A stretch of 50,247 nucleotides of DNA, from assembly GCA_945865635.1 (NCBI GenBank), contig CAMBEP010000035.1:1-50247 (forward strand), in the 5' to 3' direction. Below, piece by piece: positions 34,912-43,731 of this stretch. Below the pieces are notes generated by a model that searched no databases, had not been told where the DNA came from, and saw nothing but the letters and a program-made list of their open reading frames with translations. The DNA is from Candidatus Kuenenia stuttgartensis. Lineage in GTDB: Bacteria > Planctomycetota > Planctomycetia > Isosphaerales > Isosphaeraceae. The first letter of the stretch is position 1, and every line of letters begins with the position of its first letter. A program made the position numbers and the translations under genes.

Positions 34912-35017
34912 AGTCTCTATTCAACATCATCCGAAAATGGGTTCTGTTTCTGGCAAAATCTGCCGATAAAAGTTTAAGAATTGGCGGAATTGGTTTTGCA
35001 TGTTGAATAGGGAGACT
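34912..35017 (+). promoter_or_regulatory. Structured leader that pairs with the ribosome binding site
   Basis: AGTCTCTATTCAACAT (34912-34927) pairs with ATGTTGAATA (35000-35009) and GAGACT (35012-35017), leaving a 2-base GG bulge. The second arm contains the AGGGAG ribosome binding site of the PEP-CTERM gene starting at 35024. Inside is a further 8-bp stem, 34959-34966 with 34981-34988 (TCTGCCGA/TTGGCGGA, two G-T pairs). Same plan as the leader at 26692-26806. Confidence 0.5.
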
Positions 35018-35023
35018 CCTGAA

Positions 35024-35815
35024 ATGTGGATCCGAAATTGCGGGCTCGTCGTGGGCCTGTTCCTCAATGGCTTAAATGCTGCACAAGCCACAGATTTTCT
35101 GCTTTACAACGCGTCCGCCGGAACTTTGCCTGAAAGCCAAAGCTGGCTGTTTTATGCTCAGGATGCAATCGGCGGCGGCACAGTTTCTAAAAGCCTGGTC
35201 GCCAGTGGTACCAGACTGGCAACCAACGATTCCGGGCGCGGCGGCTGGTCCAACACCATTCCGGTTTTGAATGTTTTCAAAAATAACAATTTTCCAAGCC
35301 TTGATCCCAGTGCAGGTTTTTCTTTGGATTGGTCCATGCAGGTCATCTCCGAATCGCATGTTTCAACAGATCGGGCCGGCACCAGCGTGATCCTCTTGGG
35401 GGCGGATAACAAGGGGATCGAAATTGGTTTCTGGACAGATCAGGTCTGGGCCCAGTCTGCCAGTCCATTATTCAAACATGCGGAATCCGCCAATTTTGAC
35501 ACCCGCGCTGCTGCCGTCGATTACCATCTCGAAATTCAAGGCGCAAATTATCTGCTTTACGCCAACAACAGTCTGATCCTTAACGGGGAGACACACACTT
35601 ATGCTGCCTTTGGGTCAGCGCCTTATACACTTTCGAACTACTTTTTCATCGGCGACAACACCACAAGTGCCGGTGCGACCACCCAGTTCGGGTCGATCCA
35701 CTTGATCACACCCGTGCCTGAAGCTTCAAGCATCAGCCTCAGCCTGGTCGGCATCATGGCCCTGGTCTTTGCATGTCGCAGGCAAGTGCTTCCGAACCGT
35801 TTTTCTTGCCAATGA
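35024..35815 (+). CDS. PEP-CTERM sorted surface protein
   Basis: 263 residues from the ATG at 35024, with AGGGAG about 9 bases upstream; the in-frame ATG at 35000 lies inside the leader stem. Signal peptide at about 1-22 (IRNCGLVVGLFLNGLNAAQA). The mature part is beta-rich and Ser/Asn-rich (FLLYNASAGTLPESQSWLFY, TSVILLGADNKGIEIGFW), like the jelly-roll cargo of exosortase systems. C-terminal PEP-CTERM: TPVPEASSISLSLVGIMALV then FACRRQ, with Ala in place of the second Pro. A bidirectional terminator follows. Confidence 0.83.
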   Translation: MWIRNCGLVVGLFLNGLNAAQATDFLLYNASAGTLPESQSWLFYAQDAIGGGTVSKSLVASGTRLATNDSGRGGWSNTIPVLNVFKNNNFPSLDPSAGFSLDWSMQVISESHVSTDRAGTSVILLGADNKGIEIGFWTDQVWAQSASPLFKHAESANFDTRAAAVDYHLEIQGANYLLYANNSLILNGETHTYAAFGSAPYTLSNYFFIGDNTTSAGATTQFGSIHLITPVPEASSISLSLVGIMALVFACRRQVLPNRFSCQ

Positions 35816-35890
35816 GATTGAACCGGCCTATTGGGTGATTCCATCGGGAAAGTCTCCGCAAGCGATTTGGCCAGACCAGTCCCTATCCAT

Positions 35891-35925
35891 AAAAAAAGCC
35901 CCTGAATTGTATCAGGGGCTTTTTT
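35891..35925. terminator. Bidirectional intrinsic terminator
   Basis: GCCCCTGA (35898-35905), loop ATTGTA, TCAGGGGC (35912-35919), with A7 before and T6 after. Shared by the convergent PEP-CTERM and CARDB-like genes. Confidence 0.88.
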
Positions 35926-35950
35926 AAATCATCTTTTTTGTGCGAGTGAA

Positions 35951-37273
35951 TCAGGCCCAACCGCGAGGCTTTGTTTTCAATCCACCCAAGGCTGCGTTCG
36001 GTGGATAGGCCACCTTCACAGGCACTTGTTGCGTATTTGGCACTTGCAATACATAGCTGGCGGGTGCTATGTACGGAACCGATGGGAAAAGGGCCGCCGC
36101 CGTGTTTGTGATGTTCGATGGGGCGACAAAGCCTGGTTTGGCAGTCACATAGTGAATACCAAGCAGCCTTGGTGAACGATCATAACCGGCATTGTCGCTG
36201 ATCTGAGTGTATTTGTGCTCAGGATCAATGATATAGCCAATGTAATAGCTGCCGGTTGTTGGCAAAGTGACCTTGCCGGTTGTTACCGTGGTCTGGTTGC
36301 TTGCAAGCGAGAGATTGTTGATCGCTCCGGAAGGCAGGTTTTGGATTCCGCCCGCCAGGGGTCTCTGGTTGAGCCCCTGAAGGTCAGAGAGCGTTATGGT
36401 CGCCAGGATCACGCTTTGAGGCGTATTCGGATGGTAATCCTTGTCAGAGGATGCCACCAGGATCACTTGAAGATCGCCAGCCGTCGCATTTTGAGTGCTG
36501 ATATTGGCAGCACCAATATTGGCAAGCTTGATTTCAGGCAGGAAAACCTGTCCTGGAACGAGCGTCTTGGGCGTGTTGGAGCCTCGGAATTGCAATTCAG
36601 GCAGAGAAGGCAGCACCTTCACTGGAACCGAATAGGAGCCCTGATAGGGGTAGGGGCCCGGCAGCCGGATCTGGTTGGAAACGTTTGGCACGAAAACAAG
36701 CTTGAACTGTCCACCAGCCGCCGGAAAACCAGCAGGCGGAGTGGCAGGCATGTTGATGGTGAACTGAGCGTTTGTGCCGGCCCCATACACACTATTCTGT
36801 GTGATGGTGTTCAGTGGAACCGTTTCCAGCAGCGATTTCACGGCATGTGGTCCATTACCTTTGGTCAGATAAATGCTGACTGTGGTGTTGGCATCGGCCA
36901 TGCTGCTGGCATAAGGAAATTGAGCCATGGGCTCGGGAATGCTGCTCGCACCTCGATTAAACGCTTGTAGCTGAACAGTATAAGGCTGGCCCCAGGAGGC
37001 CACGGGTGACACATAATTGCCCACCGAAACGTTGGGCAGTGAGAAGCCCATCGCCGATGCGGCCATGACTTCGCGTTGTTCAAGCAGTTCAGGCCCTAAA
37101 ATTTCAGGACGGAACTTGCGATTACTGCGTTTAAGATCGAACGAAGCCACTGTGACCTCCGTAGGGTCGTTCGCGATCTTTGGCCTCCTGCCGCACGATC
37201 GAAAGATTTCGAGCTGGCGGGCCCCTCCAAGATTGGCCCCGCCTGTATCCATGCCCATGGATCGACAAACCAT
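35951..37273 (-). CDS. Large secreted or surface protein with planctomycete N-terminal motif
   Basis: 440 residues from the ATG at 37273; further in-frame ATGs lie at 37258 and 37252, and no clear ribosome binding site decides. Residues 50-75 hold RKFRPEILGPELLEQREVMA, the type of Arg-rich, Leu-Glu-Arg N-terminal sequence found on many planctomycete secreted proteins. The remainder is Thr/Asn/Pro-rich beta sandwich repeats: VGNYVSPVASWGQPYTVQLQ, FLPEIKLANIGAANISTQNA, GSYYIGYIIDPEHKYTQISD. These resemble CARDB/Ig-like adhesion domains. It is probably surface exposed. A perfect 7-bp hairpin (37273-37291) directly precedes the start codon. Confidence 0.75.
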   Translation of the reverse strand: MVCRSMGMDTGGANLGGARQLEIFRSCGRRPKIANDPTEVTVASFDLKRSNRKFRPEILGPELLEQREVMAASAMGFSLPNVSVGNYVSPVASWGQPYTVQLQAFNRGASSIPEPMAQFPYASSMADANTTVSIYLTKGNGPHAVKSLLETVPLNTITQNSVYGAGTNAQFTINMPATPPAGFPAAGGQFKLVFVPNVSNQIRLPGPYPYQGSYSVPVKVLPSLPELQFRGSNTPKTLVPGQVFLPEIKLANIGAANISTQNATAGDLQVILVASSDKDYHPNTPQSVILATITLSDLQGLNQRPLAGGIQNLPSGAINNLSLASNQTTVTTGKVTLPTTGSYYIGYIIDPEHKYTQISDNAGYDRSPRLLGIHYVTAKPGFVAPSNITNTAAALFPSVPYIAPASYVLQVPNTQQVPVKVAYPPNAALGGLKTKPRGWA

Positions 37274-37567
37274 TAGCAACGTTTTTGCTAACAGATATCA
37301 ATATTCACCTTTCCTATCGAATCCCTGAGACCCATCTCTATAAAATCAGAATAAGTTTTTTCAGGCGACTTGAGCAATCTTGACCAATAACTCGAATCTG
37401 CCGAATAAGACCAGCTTCATCATTCAATGGATTAAGCACATTGAGCGGATTATTCAGGTCGGGTTCCACCATTTCCACCTCCGGGCTGACATTCATCAAA
37501 CCCAATTGATAAACTGATGGAGGGTCGCTTGAAGAATCCATCGAAATCACCTGGAGCCACCATTGCC

Positions 37568-38827
37568 ATGACATCCCGACGACTTTTTTTCAAAAACTCC
37601 CTTGCTCTGGGGCTCACGCACAACGTACTGGGCAAGCCTTTCGATTCCGAGCCTGTGGATTATGCTGCCAAAGCTCGTGAAATCCATAAAACGGCGATCC
37701 TTTTTGACGGCCACAATGATCTCCCCTGGCAATTGCGAGAGCAGGGCCAGATCGACTTTCAAAAGGTTGATCTCGCAACCAAGCAAAGCCTGCCTTACCA
37801 GACCGACATACCCCGCATGCGGCAGGGCGGCCTCAATGCCCAGTTCTGGTCTGTCTACATTCCTGGCAAGCACCCTAACCCGCTTCGAACGGTGCTTGAG
37901 CAGATCGACATCGTGCACAGAATGATTCAAAGATATCCAAACGACTTCGAGCAGGCCTTCACAGCCGCCGATGTCCGCCGAATTGCAAAGTCAGGCAAGT
38001 GTGCCAGCATGATTGGCGTCGAAGGTGGTGTCGCGATTGAAAATGATCTCTCCATGCTCCGAATTCTTTATTCGCTTGGCACCCGCTACATGACCCTGAC
38101 CCATAATCAGACCTTAGACTGGGCCGATGCCGCTACCGACAAACCCAAAAACGACGGCCTCAGCCCATTTGGAGTGCGCGTGGTCAAAGAGATGAACCGG
38201 CTTGGCATGCTCGTGGACATTTCTCACGTCAGCGTATCAACCATGTCCGATGTCCTGGATTCAAGCAAGGCTCCGGTCATCGCCAGCCACTCCAGCGCAT
38301 TTGCCCTCTGCCCACATCCGCGCAATATCAACGACGACATCCTCCGCCGTCTTCGCACCAATGGAGGCTTGGTCATGATCAACTTCTTCTCCAGCTTCAT
38401 CGTGCCCGGCGCCGCTGCGAAAGTGGCTGCCAAGCAGGCAGATATCCAGAAAACGACCAACGATAAAACCGAGGTCAAAAAGCAGCTTGAGGCTTGGTTG
38501 GCCACCCAGCCAGAACTCTTCGGGACAATTCATACCGTTGTGGAACACATCGAACATGTGGCCCGAGTGGCAGGCGTTGACCACGTCGGCCTGGGATCCG
38601 ACTTCGACGGCATCAACCGCTGGCCCAAGGGGCTCGACTCCGTAGCCGATTTCCCAAAAATCACTGAAGAATTGCTCAGAAGAGGCCATTCCGAAACAAA
38701 TGTCCGCAAAATTCTTGGCGAAAATGCACTCCGGGTGCTGGCACAGGCCGAAAAAGTGGCCCGGCAAATGCAATCGGAAATCAAGCCTGAAATTGATCCG
38801 CCCGTGACGGTGGACACAGATCATTGA
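37568..38827 (+). CDS. Membrane dipeptidase, peptidase family M19
   Basis: 419 residues from the ATG at 37568 (GGAG about 13 bases upstream). The N-terminus MTSRRLFFKNSLALGL is a twin-arginine export signal. The M19 amidohydrolase barrel follows: metal-binding H-x-D in LFDGHNDLPWQLRE, the bridging Glu in MIGVEGGVAIEND, the His pair in LVDISHVSVSTM and PVIASHSSAFALCPHPRN, and GLGSDFDGI near the C-terminus. It hydrolyses dipeptides, including D-amino-acid and beta-lactam-like ones, outside the cytoplasm. All ligands are present, so activity is likely. Confidence 0.92.
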   Translation: MTSRRLFFKNSLALGLTHNVLGKPFDSEPVDYAAKAREIHKTAILFDGHNDLPWQLREQGQIDFQKVDLATKQSLPYQTDIPRMRQGGLNAQFWSVYIPGKHPNPLRTVLEQIDIVHRMIQRYPNDFEQAFTAADVRRIAKSGKCASMIGVEGGVAIENDLSMLRILYSLGTRYMTLTHNQTLDWADAATDKPKNDGLSPFGVRVVKEMNRLGMLVDISHVSVSTMSDVLDSSKAPVIASHSSAFALCPHPRNINDDILRRLRTNGGLVMINFFSSFIVPGAAAKVAAKQADIQKTTNDKTEVKKQLEAWLATQPELFGTIHTVVEHIEHVARVAGVDHVGLGSDFDGINRWPKGLDSVADFPKITEELLRRGHSETNVRKILGENALRVLAQAEKVARQMQSEIKPEIDPPVTVDTDH

Positions 38828-38877
38828 TAAGAGATATCCTGAACTGGTCAGGTATTCTGAAGAAAGAGTCGACGACC

Positions 38878-39102
38878 ATGACGAATATTGAGAATCGAAT
38901 CACGATTGAACCAGAAAAATGTGGCGGTCGGCCCTGTATTCGAGGAATGCGAATCAGGGTGACCGATGTCCTGGACCTATTGGCTTCAGGACTTTCAAAA
39001 GAAGAGATTGTTGAAGAAATGCCTGACCTTGATCTGGACGACGTGATCGCTTGCCTGAAATACGCCAGTCTCCGCCTTTCACATCCGGTGCTAGTCGCTT
39101 GA
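38878..39102 (+). CDS. DUF433 antitoxin
   Basis: 74 residues from the ATG at 38878. The DUF433 signature is complete: NRITIEPEKCGGRPCIRGMR, then IRVTDVLDLLASGLSKEEIV and DLDLDDVIACLKYA. DUF433 proteins carry a small winged or helix-turn-helix fold and act as antitoxins and probable autorepressors for PIN-like toxins. The stop TGA overlaps the TTG start of the toxin gene (TTGA at 39099-39102). The frame opens earlier (38824) but that part overlaps the dipeptidase gene. Confidence 0.9.
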   Translation: MTNIENRITIEPEKCGGRPCIRGMRIRVTDVLDLLASGLSKEEIVEEMPDLDLDDVIACLKYASLRLSHPVLVA

Positions 39103-39440
39103 GAATTTGGATCGATGCGCAGCTTTCCCCATTACTATCGAAATTCATTAAATCGAACTTCGATGTAGACTGTTTCCATGTACGTGATTTGGGGTTTCGT
39201 GATTCAAGCGACCAAGAAATCTTCATGGCTGCTAGAGCTAATGATGTGATTGTGATGACTAAAGACTCTGACTTCCAAGATTTATTGATTCGCTATGGAC
39301 CGCCTCCAAAGATCATTTGGATTACAACTGGGAACTCATCTAATCAGCAGATGAGACTTATATTGAGTGCCACATTGAAAAACGCTTTTAAAATACTCGC
39401 CAACGGTGAAGATCTTGTTGAAATAACTATTCCCGCTTAA
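39099..39440 (+). CDS. DUF5615 PIN-like toxin
   Basis: 113 residues with a TTG start overlapping the antitoxin stop. That start gives the family's N-terminus LRIWIDAQLSPLL, and no ATG is near. Acidic residues of the PIN-like nuclease site are visible: WIDAQLSP, FHVRDLGFRDSSDQEIF, VIVMTKDSDFQDLLIRYGPP. The product is probably an RNase held inactive by the DUF433 partner. The frame also extends upstream to 39051 inside the antitoxin gene. The DNA is more AT-rich than its neighbours, which fits a mobile toxin-antitoxin unit. Confidence 0.88.
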   Translation: MRIWIDAQLSPLLSKFIKSNFDVDCFHVRDLGFRDSSDQEIFMAARANDVIVMTKDSDFQDLLIRYGPPPKIIWITTGNSSNQQMRLILSATLKNAFKILANGEDLVEITIPA

Positions 39441-39510
39441 TACGTCATAAATAATCCCCTTTGATGTCTAAACACAATCTCAGAAACTGAAAGTCTCGAA
39501 CAATAACTCC

Positions 39511-40359
39511 ATGAAAAACCCATTCACCTCCATCATCGGGATTGCATTTCTCACCCTGCTTTCTCCAACGAATCAAGCTCAGGAAAAACCTCCCGAGATC
39601 GAAATCAAACTGGCGAAATCCGCCGATGAATTCCTGATCCTACCCCTGAAAATCTATCGCCTGAAAGCCGCCGATGTGCCTGATGTCGACTCCCGTCAAC
39701 TCACAGACCCTGACATCCATCGTATTTTAATCAAAGTCAACACAGTCTGGGCGGCGGCTGGAATTTATTGGAAACTGGAATCCATTGAAAATGTCAACGC
39801 CGAGAATCTCAGCCGATTGAAACTGCTGGGCCTGGCAGATGCCCCCGACACGCAAAAGAAGCCCCATCTGGCCTTTCGCGACGTCATTCCGGAATCCACC
39901 CGCAAAGATTATCCCGGTTATCAGGTCTATTACATTCACGATTTTGATGTAAATGGCGTGTATTTTGGCCGCCGCGAGGCGATGGTCAAAGAGACGGCTG
40001 CATTAAGGCCAGTCGAAGGTGGGATCGACGAACCTATCCCTCGCGTAACAAGCCACGAACTCGGCCATGGACTGGGCCTCCCACACAGGCAGGATCGACT
40101 CAACCTGATGGCCTCTGGTACGACCGGCACACTTCTCAACACAGCTGAAATTGCAATTGCCCGTGAACTCGCTGCGAAAAACCCAGCCTGCATGAAATAC
40201 AACGAATTGCAAAAGAAAATGTCGCTTGAAACAAACCCTTCGAAGAAAAAAACCGCTCTGGATGCCCTGAAAGCGATTGAAACTATTGGAAATAAATCAA
40301 TCCATCCTGTTCGATCTTCCATGGATGCAGAAATTATTTCACCAGGCGAGACCAAATGA
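39511..40359 (+). CDS. Secreted metzincin-like zinc metalloprotease
   Basis: 282 residues. Signal peptide at 1-23 (FTSIIGIAFLTLLSPTNQAQ). The zinc site HELGHGLGLPH lies near residues 180-190 and fits H-E-x-x-H-x-x-G-x-x-H. LNLMASG follows with the Met-turn, as in metzincins. The upstream beta-sheet region is YPGYQVYYIHDFDVNGVYFG. The closest general likeness is to pappalysin or reprolysin-type proteases, and no propeptide Cys switch is obvious. The last 4 bases overlap the flavoprotein gene (ATGA), so the two are translationally coupled, although no shared role is apparent. Confidence 0.82.
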   Translation: MKNPFTSIIGIAFLTLLSPTNQAQEKPPEIEIKLAKSADEFLILPLKIYRLKAADVPDVDSRQLTDPDIHRILIKVNTVWAAAGIYWKLESIENVNAENLSRLKLLGLADAPDTQKKPHLAFRDVIPESTRKDYPGYQVYYIHDFDVNGVYFGRREAMVKETAALRPVEGGIDEPIPRVTSHELGHGLGLPHRQDRLNLMASGTTGTLLNTAEIAIARELAAKNPACMKYNELQKKMSLETNPSKKKTALDALKAIETIGNKSIHPVRSSMDAEIISPGETK

Positions 40360-41672
40360 GCGTAAATGCCTCTGAACCTTGGGATTTGATCGTGATTGGG
40401 GCAGGAGCCGCCGGCCTCTTCGCCGCCATGACCGCCGCTGAACGTGGCCTGAGAGTGCTTCTGCTCGAAAAGAACCGCCGCCCGGGCGTGAAAATCCTTA
40501 TGTCAGGCGGTACGCGCTGCAACCTCACAAACGCACGCGGCCTCAGATCCCTTGATCGCATTTCCGGGCCCATCGACCCAGCCATATCGCCAGCCATCTG
40601 CCAGGGTGTTCGCGCCATTCAAGCCGCTTTTACTCCTGAAGCGGCCCGATTTCTGGCCCCTTCGCTCAAGGCTTTTGATGTCGATTCCACCATTGGCTGG
40701 TTTGAATCCGCAGGCTTGCCCACAAAAATTGAAGAAAATGGCAAGATCTTTCCGTTCTCGGACCGCGCCGCAGATGTGCTTGCCGTTCTTGAAACAGCCA
40801 ACAAGCGCGCTGGTGCAGAAATTGCAAACCATCAGGCTGTGACAAAAATTGCATTTCACGACTCTACCAATACATTCGAAATACAGACCAATACGCATTC
40901 CCACCATGCTCAAAAAGTGGTTCTCTGTACCGGTGGCAAAAGCTTTCCCGGCTGCGGCACCAGCGGCGATGGATATGCCATGGCCGCAGCCTTCGGGCAT
41001 ACCATTGTCGAAACCAGGCCAGCTCTTGTCCCTATCGTGGCCACAGCCGATTGGGTGCGCGACTTAAAAGGCCTTACCCTGCCTGATGTTCTGGTCAAAG
41101 TGGTCAGCCCCGACGGCCAGATGACCGATCAGCGGCGTGAATCCGTTCTATTCGCCCATTTTGGTCTGACCGGCCCGGCCATTCTCGATATCAGTCGAGG
41201 CTTGGCCCGTGTCGGGGCTCTCAAAGGCTGGTATTTGCAATTCGACCTCGTACCTGATCTGAAGCCAGAGCAACTCGATCAGGATTTCATCACCCGTAGC
41301 CGCCAGGGCCGGGTCTCGGTGGGCCGACTCCTGCCGGAATCACTTCCCAACAGGGTCAAGGATCACGTTCTGGAAGTCTGTGGAATCAGCACCGTCGCCA
41401 TTGCAGCCGAATTGCCCAAAGAGAAACGTAAAACTCTGATCGCCACATTAAAAGGCCTCAACCTGCCCATTCAAGGCACTCTCGGATTCGAAAAAGCCGA
41501 AGTCACTTCAGGCGGAGTTGCATTAAGCGAAGTCGACCCAAAAACACTTCAGAGCAAGCTCAGGCCTGGCCTTTTTCTCATCGGCGAGGTGCTCGATATC
41601 GACGGCCGAATCGGCGGATACAATTTTCAGGCCGCCTGGAGTATGGGCCGACTGGTCGGGCAGGTGGTCTGA
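40356..41672 (+). CDS. FAD-dependent oxidoreductase, HI0933/BaiN family
   Basis: 438 residues. FAD-binding Rossmann motif LIVIGAGAAGLFAAMTAAER at residues 11-30, then KNRRPGVKILMSGGTRCNLT, the HI0933 family block. Further matches are VVLCTGGKSFPGCGTSGDGY, ESVLFAHFGLTGPAILDISR, VTSGGVALSEVDPKTLQS and the second flavin segment GEVLDIDGRIGGYNFQAAWS. Members are flavoproteins of uncertain substrate; BaiN reduces bile-acid intermediates. Its cytoplasmic character contrasts with the secreted protease it overlaps by 4 bases. Confidence 0.92.
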   Translation: MSVNASEPWDLIVIGAGAAGLFAAMTAAERGLRVLLLEKNRRPGVKILMSGGTRCNLTNARGLRSLDRISGPIDPAISPAICQGVRAIQAAFTPEAARFLAPSLKAFDVDSTIGWFESAGLPTKIEENGKIFPFSDRAADVLAVLETANKRAGAEIANHQAVTKIAFHDSTNTFEIQTNTHSHHAQKVVLCTGGKSFPGCGTSGDGYAMAAAFGHTIVETRPALVPIVATADWVRDLKGLTLPDVLVKVVSPDGQMTDQRRESVLFAHFGLTGPAILDISRGLARVGALKGWYLQFDLVPDLKPEQLDQDFITRSRQGRVSVGRLLPESLPNRVKDHVLEVCGISTVAIAAELPKEKRKTLIATLKGLNLPIQGTLGFEKAEVTSGGVALSEVDPKTLQSKLRPGLFLIGEVLDIDGRIGGYNFQAAWSMGRLVGQVV

Positions 41673-41780
41673 ATTGGCCTCCAAAAAAAACGGGATTTCA
41701 GCAAATCGTTGCCTTTTCGGTTATGCTTATGGCCGTTGGCCGAATCAACCGGCTTTTGTCAGAACTAATCATCAATCAGA

Positions 41781-42281
41781 ATGGACAATGAGATGATCGC
41801 AACGATATCAAAGCTTAAATATGGCCTGATCCTCGTTCTCTTTGCAAATGTTTCCTCGGCCTCGGCCCAGGAAGGTGTCGAGCCTATGGATCAAGCGGCA
41901 TGGAAACTCGCGAAAGAACTGACCACAGCCGGTGCCAAACTCTTCGAAAAAGGCGACAGTTCGGCCTTGGCATCTCAATATCTGGACGACGGCGAGATTG
42001 TCGAAACCGCGGTCGAGCCCTTTGGCAATCCCGTCGTTAAAATCTACCGAGGTATGGAAAATATTAAAAAGCTTTACGCTCTGGCACCACAGATCAGTCA
42101 TATGTCGCCCGTCAACGAAGTGCGATACGCCCGATTTATCACCCCTGAGACTCTTTACATGACAGGCGATTTCCTGATCACAGATCAAGCAAAAACCAGC
42201 CGGTTCGGATTTTCACAAGTCAGGCGCAAGACTGGCGATCGCTGGAAAATTGTCAGCCTGGAATTGATCGTTCGTAAATGA
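41781..42281 (+). CDS. Secreted NTF2-like (SnoaL/DUF4440 type) protein
   Basis: 166 residues; the ATG at 41793 would give a cleaner signal peptide (MIATISKLKYGLILVLFANV) and is equally possible. After Ala-Gln cleavage near residue 30 comes one NTF2-like fold: a long helix (AWKLAKELTTAGAKLFEKGD), SQYLDDGEIVETAVEP, KIYRGMENIKKLY, and a final strand GDRWKIVSLELIVRK. Such proteins can bind small ligands or act as enzymes, and nothing specific is visible. It follows the flavoprotein gene by 108 bases. A hairpin follows at 42287-42314. Confidence 0.8.
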   Translation: MDNEMIATISKLKYGLILVLFANVSSASAQEGVEPMDQAAWKLAKELTTAGAKLFEKGDSSALASQYLDDGEIVETAVEPFGNPVVKIYRGMENIKKLYALAPQISHMSPVNEVRYARFITPETLYMTGDFLITDQAKTSRFGFSQVRRKTGDRWKIVSLELIVRK

Positions 42282-42286
42282 ACCCA

Positions 42287-42314
42287 GGCCCGGTTCCGTT
42301 GCGGAATGCGGGCC
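42287..42314. terminator. Hairpin between convergent genes
   Basis: GGCCCG/CGGGCC (42287-42292 with 42309-42314) encloses TTCCG/CGGAA (42294-42298 with 42302-42306). GC-rich stem without a T-run, so termination is uncertain. Confidence 0.4.
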
Positions 42315-42354
42315 TCTCCACTGCGATTCACGAAATCATTCCCAGACGACATGC

Positions 42355-43731
42355 TCAATGAGGGTGGTGATGGCCATGCTCATGGCCATGGTCGTGGCCA
42401 GAATGTCGGTGTTGGTCTGGTGAATGTGTCTGATCATGCGAATGATCATGGGGATGGCTATGATCGTGGTTGTGTGCAGGACCATGATCATGCGTGTGCT
42501 CATGTGCCGGGTTTGTGGCAGAAGCTTTTTGCTCTGCCGCTTGCTCGGTTTCGGACCATTGCCAGTGGCCCGCCCGCCAGGCTTGTCTTGCAGCTTCCAG
42601 AACAGTCCGCAAGGTCTCTCCATGGGCTGTTGCCGCTTGCGCGCAGTCATCGTGTTCAGGCGAGAATCGTTTCGTATCGGTTTCAGATCGCCAAAAGGCT
42701 TTGCCCTTGATTGGGCCAAAATCGGTCTGCACCACGGCGGCCCTACGCGGCAGGATCGTCCTGTTCCACTGGCTCTGCCGCACTCCCAGAGTTTCGGTTT
42801 CGTTGAAGAGAATGGACTCCATTTGATGCACACGAATCGGGTCGCAGATCACGCTCAGCATTACGGCCGGCCGGCCCTTCTTCATATAAATCGGAGTCGA
42901 ATAGACATCCAGCGCACCGGCTTCCAGAAGCAGCGTGGAAACATGCCCGATCAGCTCTCCAGTGGCATCGTCGAGATTGGTTTCAAGCACCGTGACCTGA
43001 TCTGTCAGGCGTGATTCCACCAGGTCGCCCACAATCAATCGCAGCACGTTGGGCTGGCTTTTGAGGTCTTTCGTACCGGCACCGGTTCCAATCTGGGTGA
43101 TGGTCATGGCGGGCAGGGGCCCGAACCGGCTCACGGTGGTGGCCAGAATGGCGGCCCCAGTGGGCGTGGTCAGTTCCATCTCCACCAAGCTGGCGGCCAG
43201 CGGAACGCCTTTGAGCAGAAACGCAGTGGCAGGGGCGGGCACGCTCATCCGGCCGTGGGCCACTTGAATAAAACCGGTACCAGTCGGCACAGGGCTGGCC
43301 AGAACTTCATCCACACCGAGCAGATCAAGTCCAACGGCGGCCCCCACGATATCAATGATGGAATCAATGGCCCCGACTTCATGGAAGTGGACTTTCTCGA
43401 TCGGCACGCCGTGACTATCGGCTTCAGCCTCACCCAGCTTACGAAAAATACTCTTGGCCAGAGCCTTCTGGCGGTCGGTCAGAATCGAGCGGTCGATGAT
43501 GGCATCTATGTGGTGCAAGTGGCGGTGGACATGCTCGTGGGGGGCATCCACATTGGCATAAGTGGCGCGCATGCCGCAGCGTTTGACGGTCTCAAACTTC
43601 ACTCCACCGGCCAGGCCGAGGCTGGCAATGGCCTTGGAGATCGCTTCTCCACTCACGCCGGCGTCTACCAGAGCACCCAGAGTCATATCGCCTGAGATCC
43701 CACTGGCGCAGTCAAAATAGGCCACTCGCAT
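42355..43731 (-). CDS. larC: Nickel-pincer cofactor biosynthesis protein LarC
   Basis: 458 residues from the ATG at 43731, which gives the family start MRVAYFDCASGISGDM; the frame extends to 43791. LarC inserts nickel into the pincer nucleotide cofactor of lactate racemase-type enzymes. DUF111 blocks: KVHFHEVGAIDSIIDIVGAA, ASPVPTGTGFIQVAHG, MELTTPTGAAIL, ETNLDDATGELIGHV. The last 60 residues are extremely His/Asp-rich (HDHGPAHNHDHSHPHDHSHD), a probable nickel store more extended than in most LarC. larB and larE are not in the window, so LarC stands alone here. Confidence 0.9.
   Translation of the reverse strand: MRVAYFDCASGISGDMTLGALVDAGVSGEAISKAIASLGLAGGVKFETVKRCGMRATYANVDAPHEHVHRHLHHIDAIIDRSILTDRQKALAKSIFRKLGEAEADSHGVPIEKVHFHEVGAIDSIIDIVGAAVGLDLLGVDEVLASPVPTGTGFIQVAHGRMSVPAPATAFLLKGVPLAASLVEMELTTPTGAAILATTVSRFGPLPAMTITQIGTGAGTKDLKSQPNVLRLIVGDLVESRLTDQVTVLETNLDDATGELIGHVSTLLLEAGALDVYSTPIYMKKGRPAVMLSVICDPIRVHQMESILFNETETLGVRQSQWNRTILPRRAAVVQTDFGPIKGKAFWRSETDTKRFSPEHDDCAQAATAHGETLRTVLEAARQAWRAGHWQWSETEQAAEQKASATNPAHEHTHDHGPAHNHDHSHPHDHSHDQTHSPDQHRHSGHDHGHEHGHHHPH

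Noticed and set aside
36215..36970. 251-codon frame on the plus strand
   Set aside because: Antisense to the surface-protein gene 35951-37273, with no ribosome binding site or family likeness.
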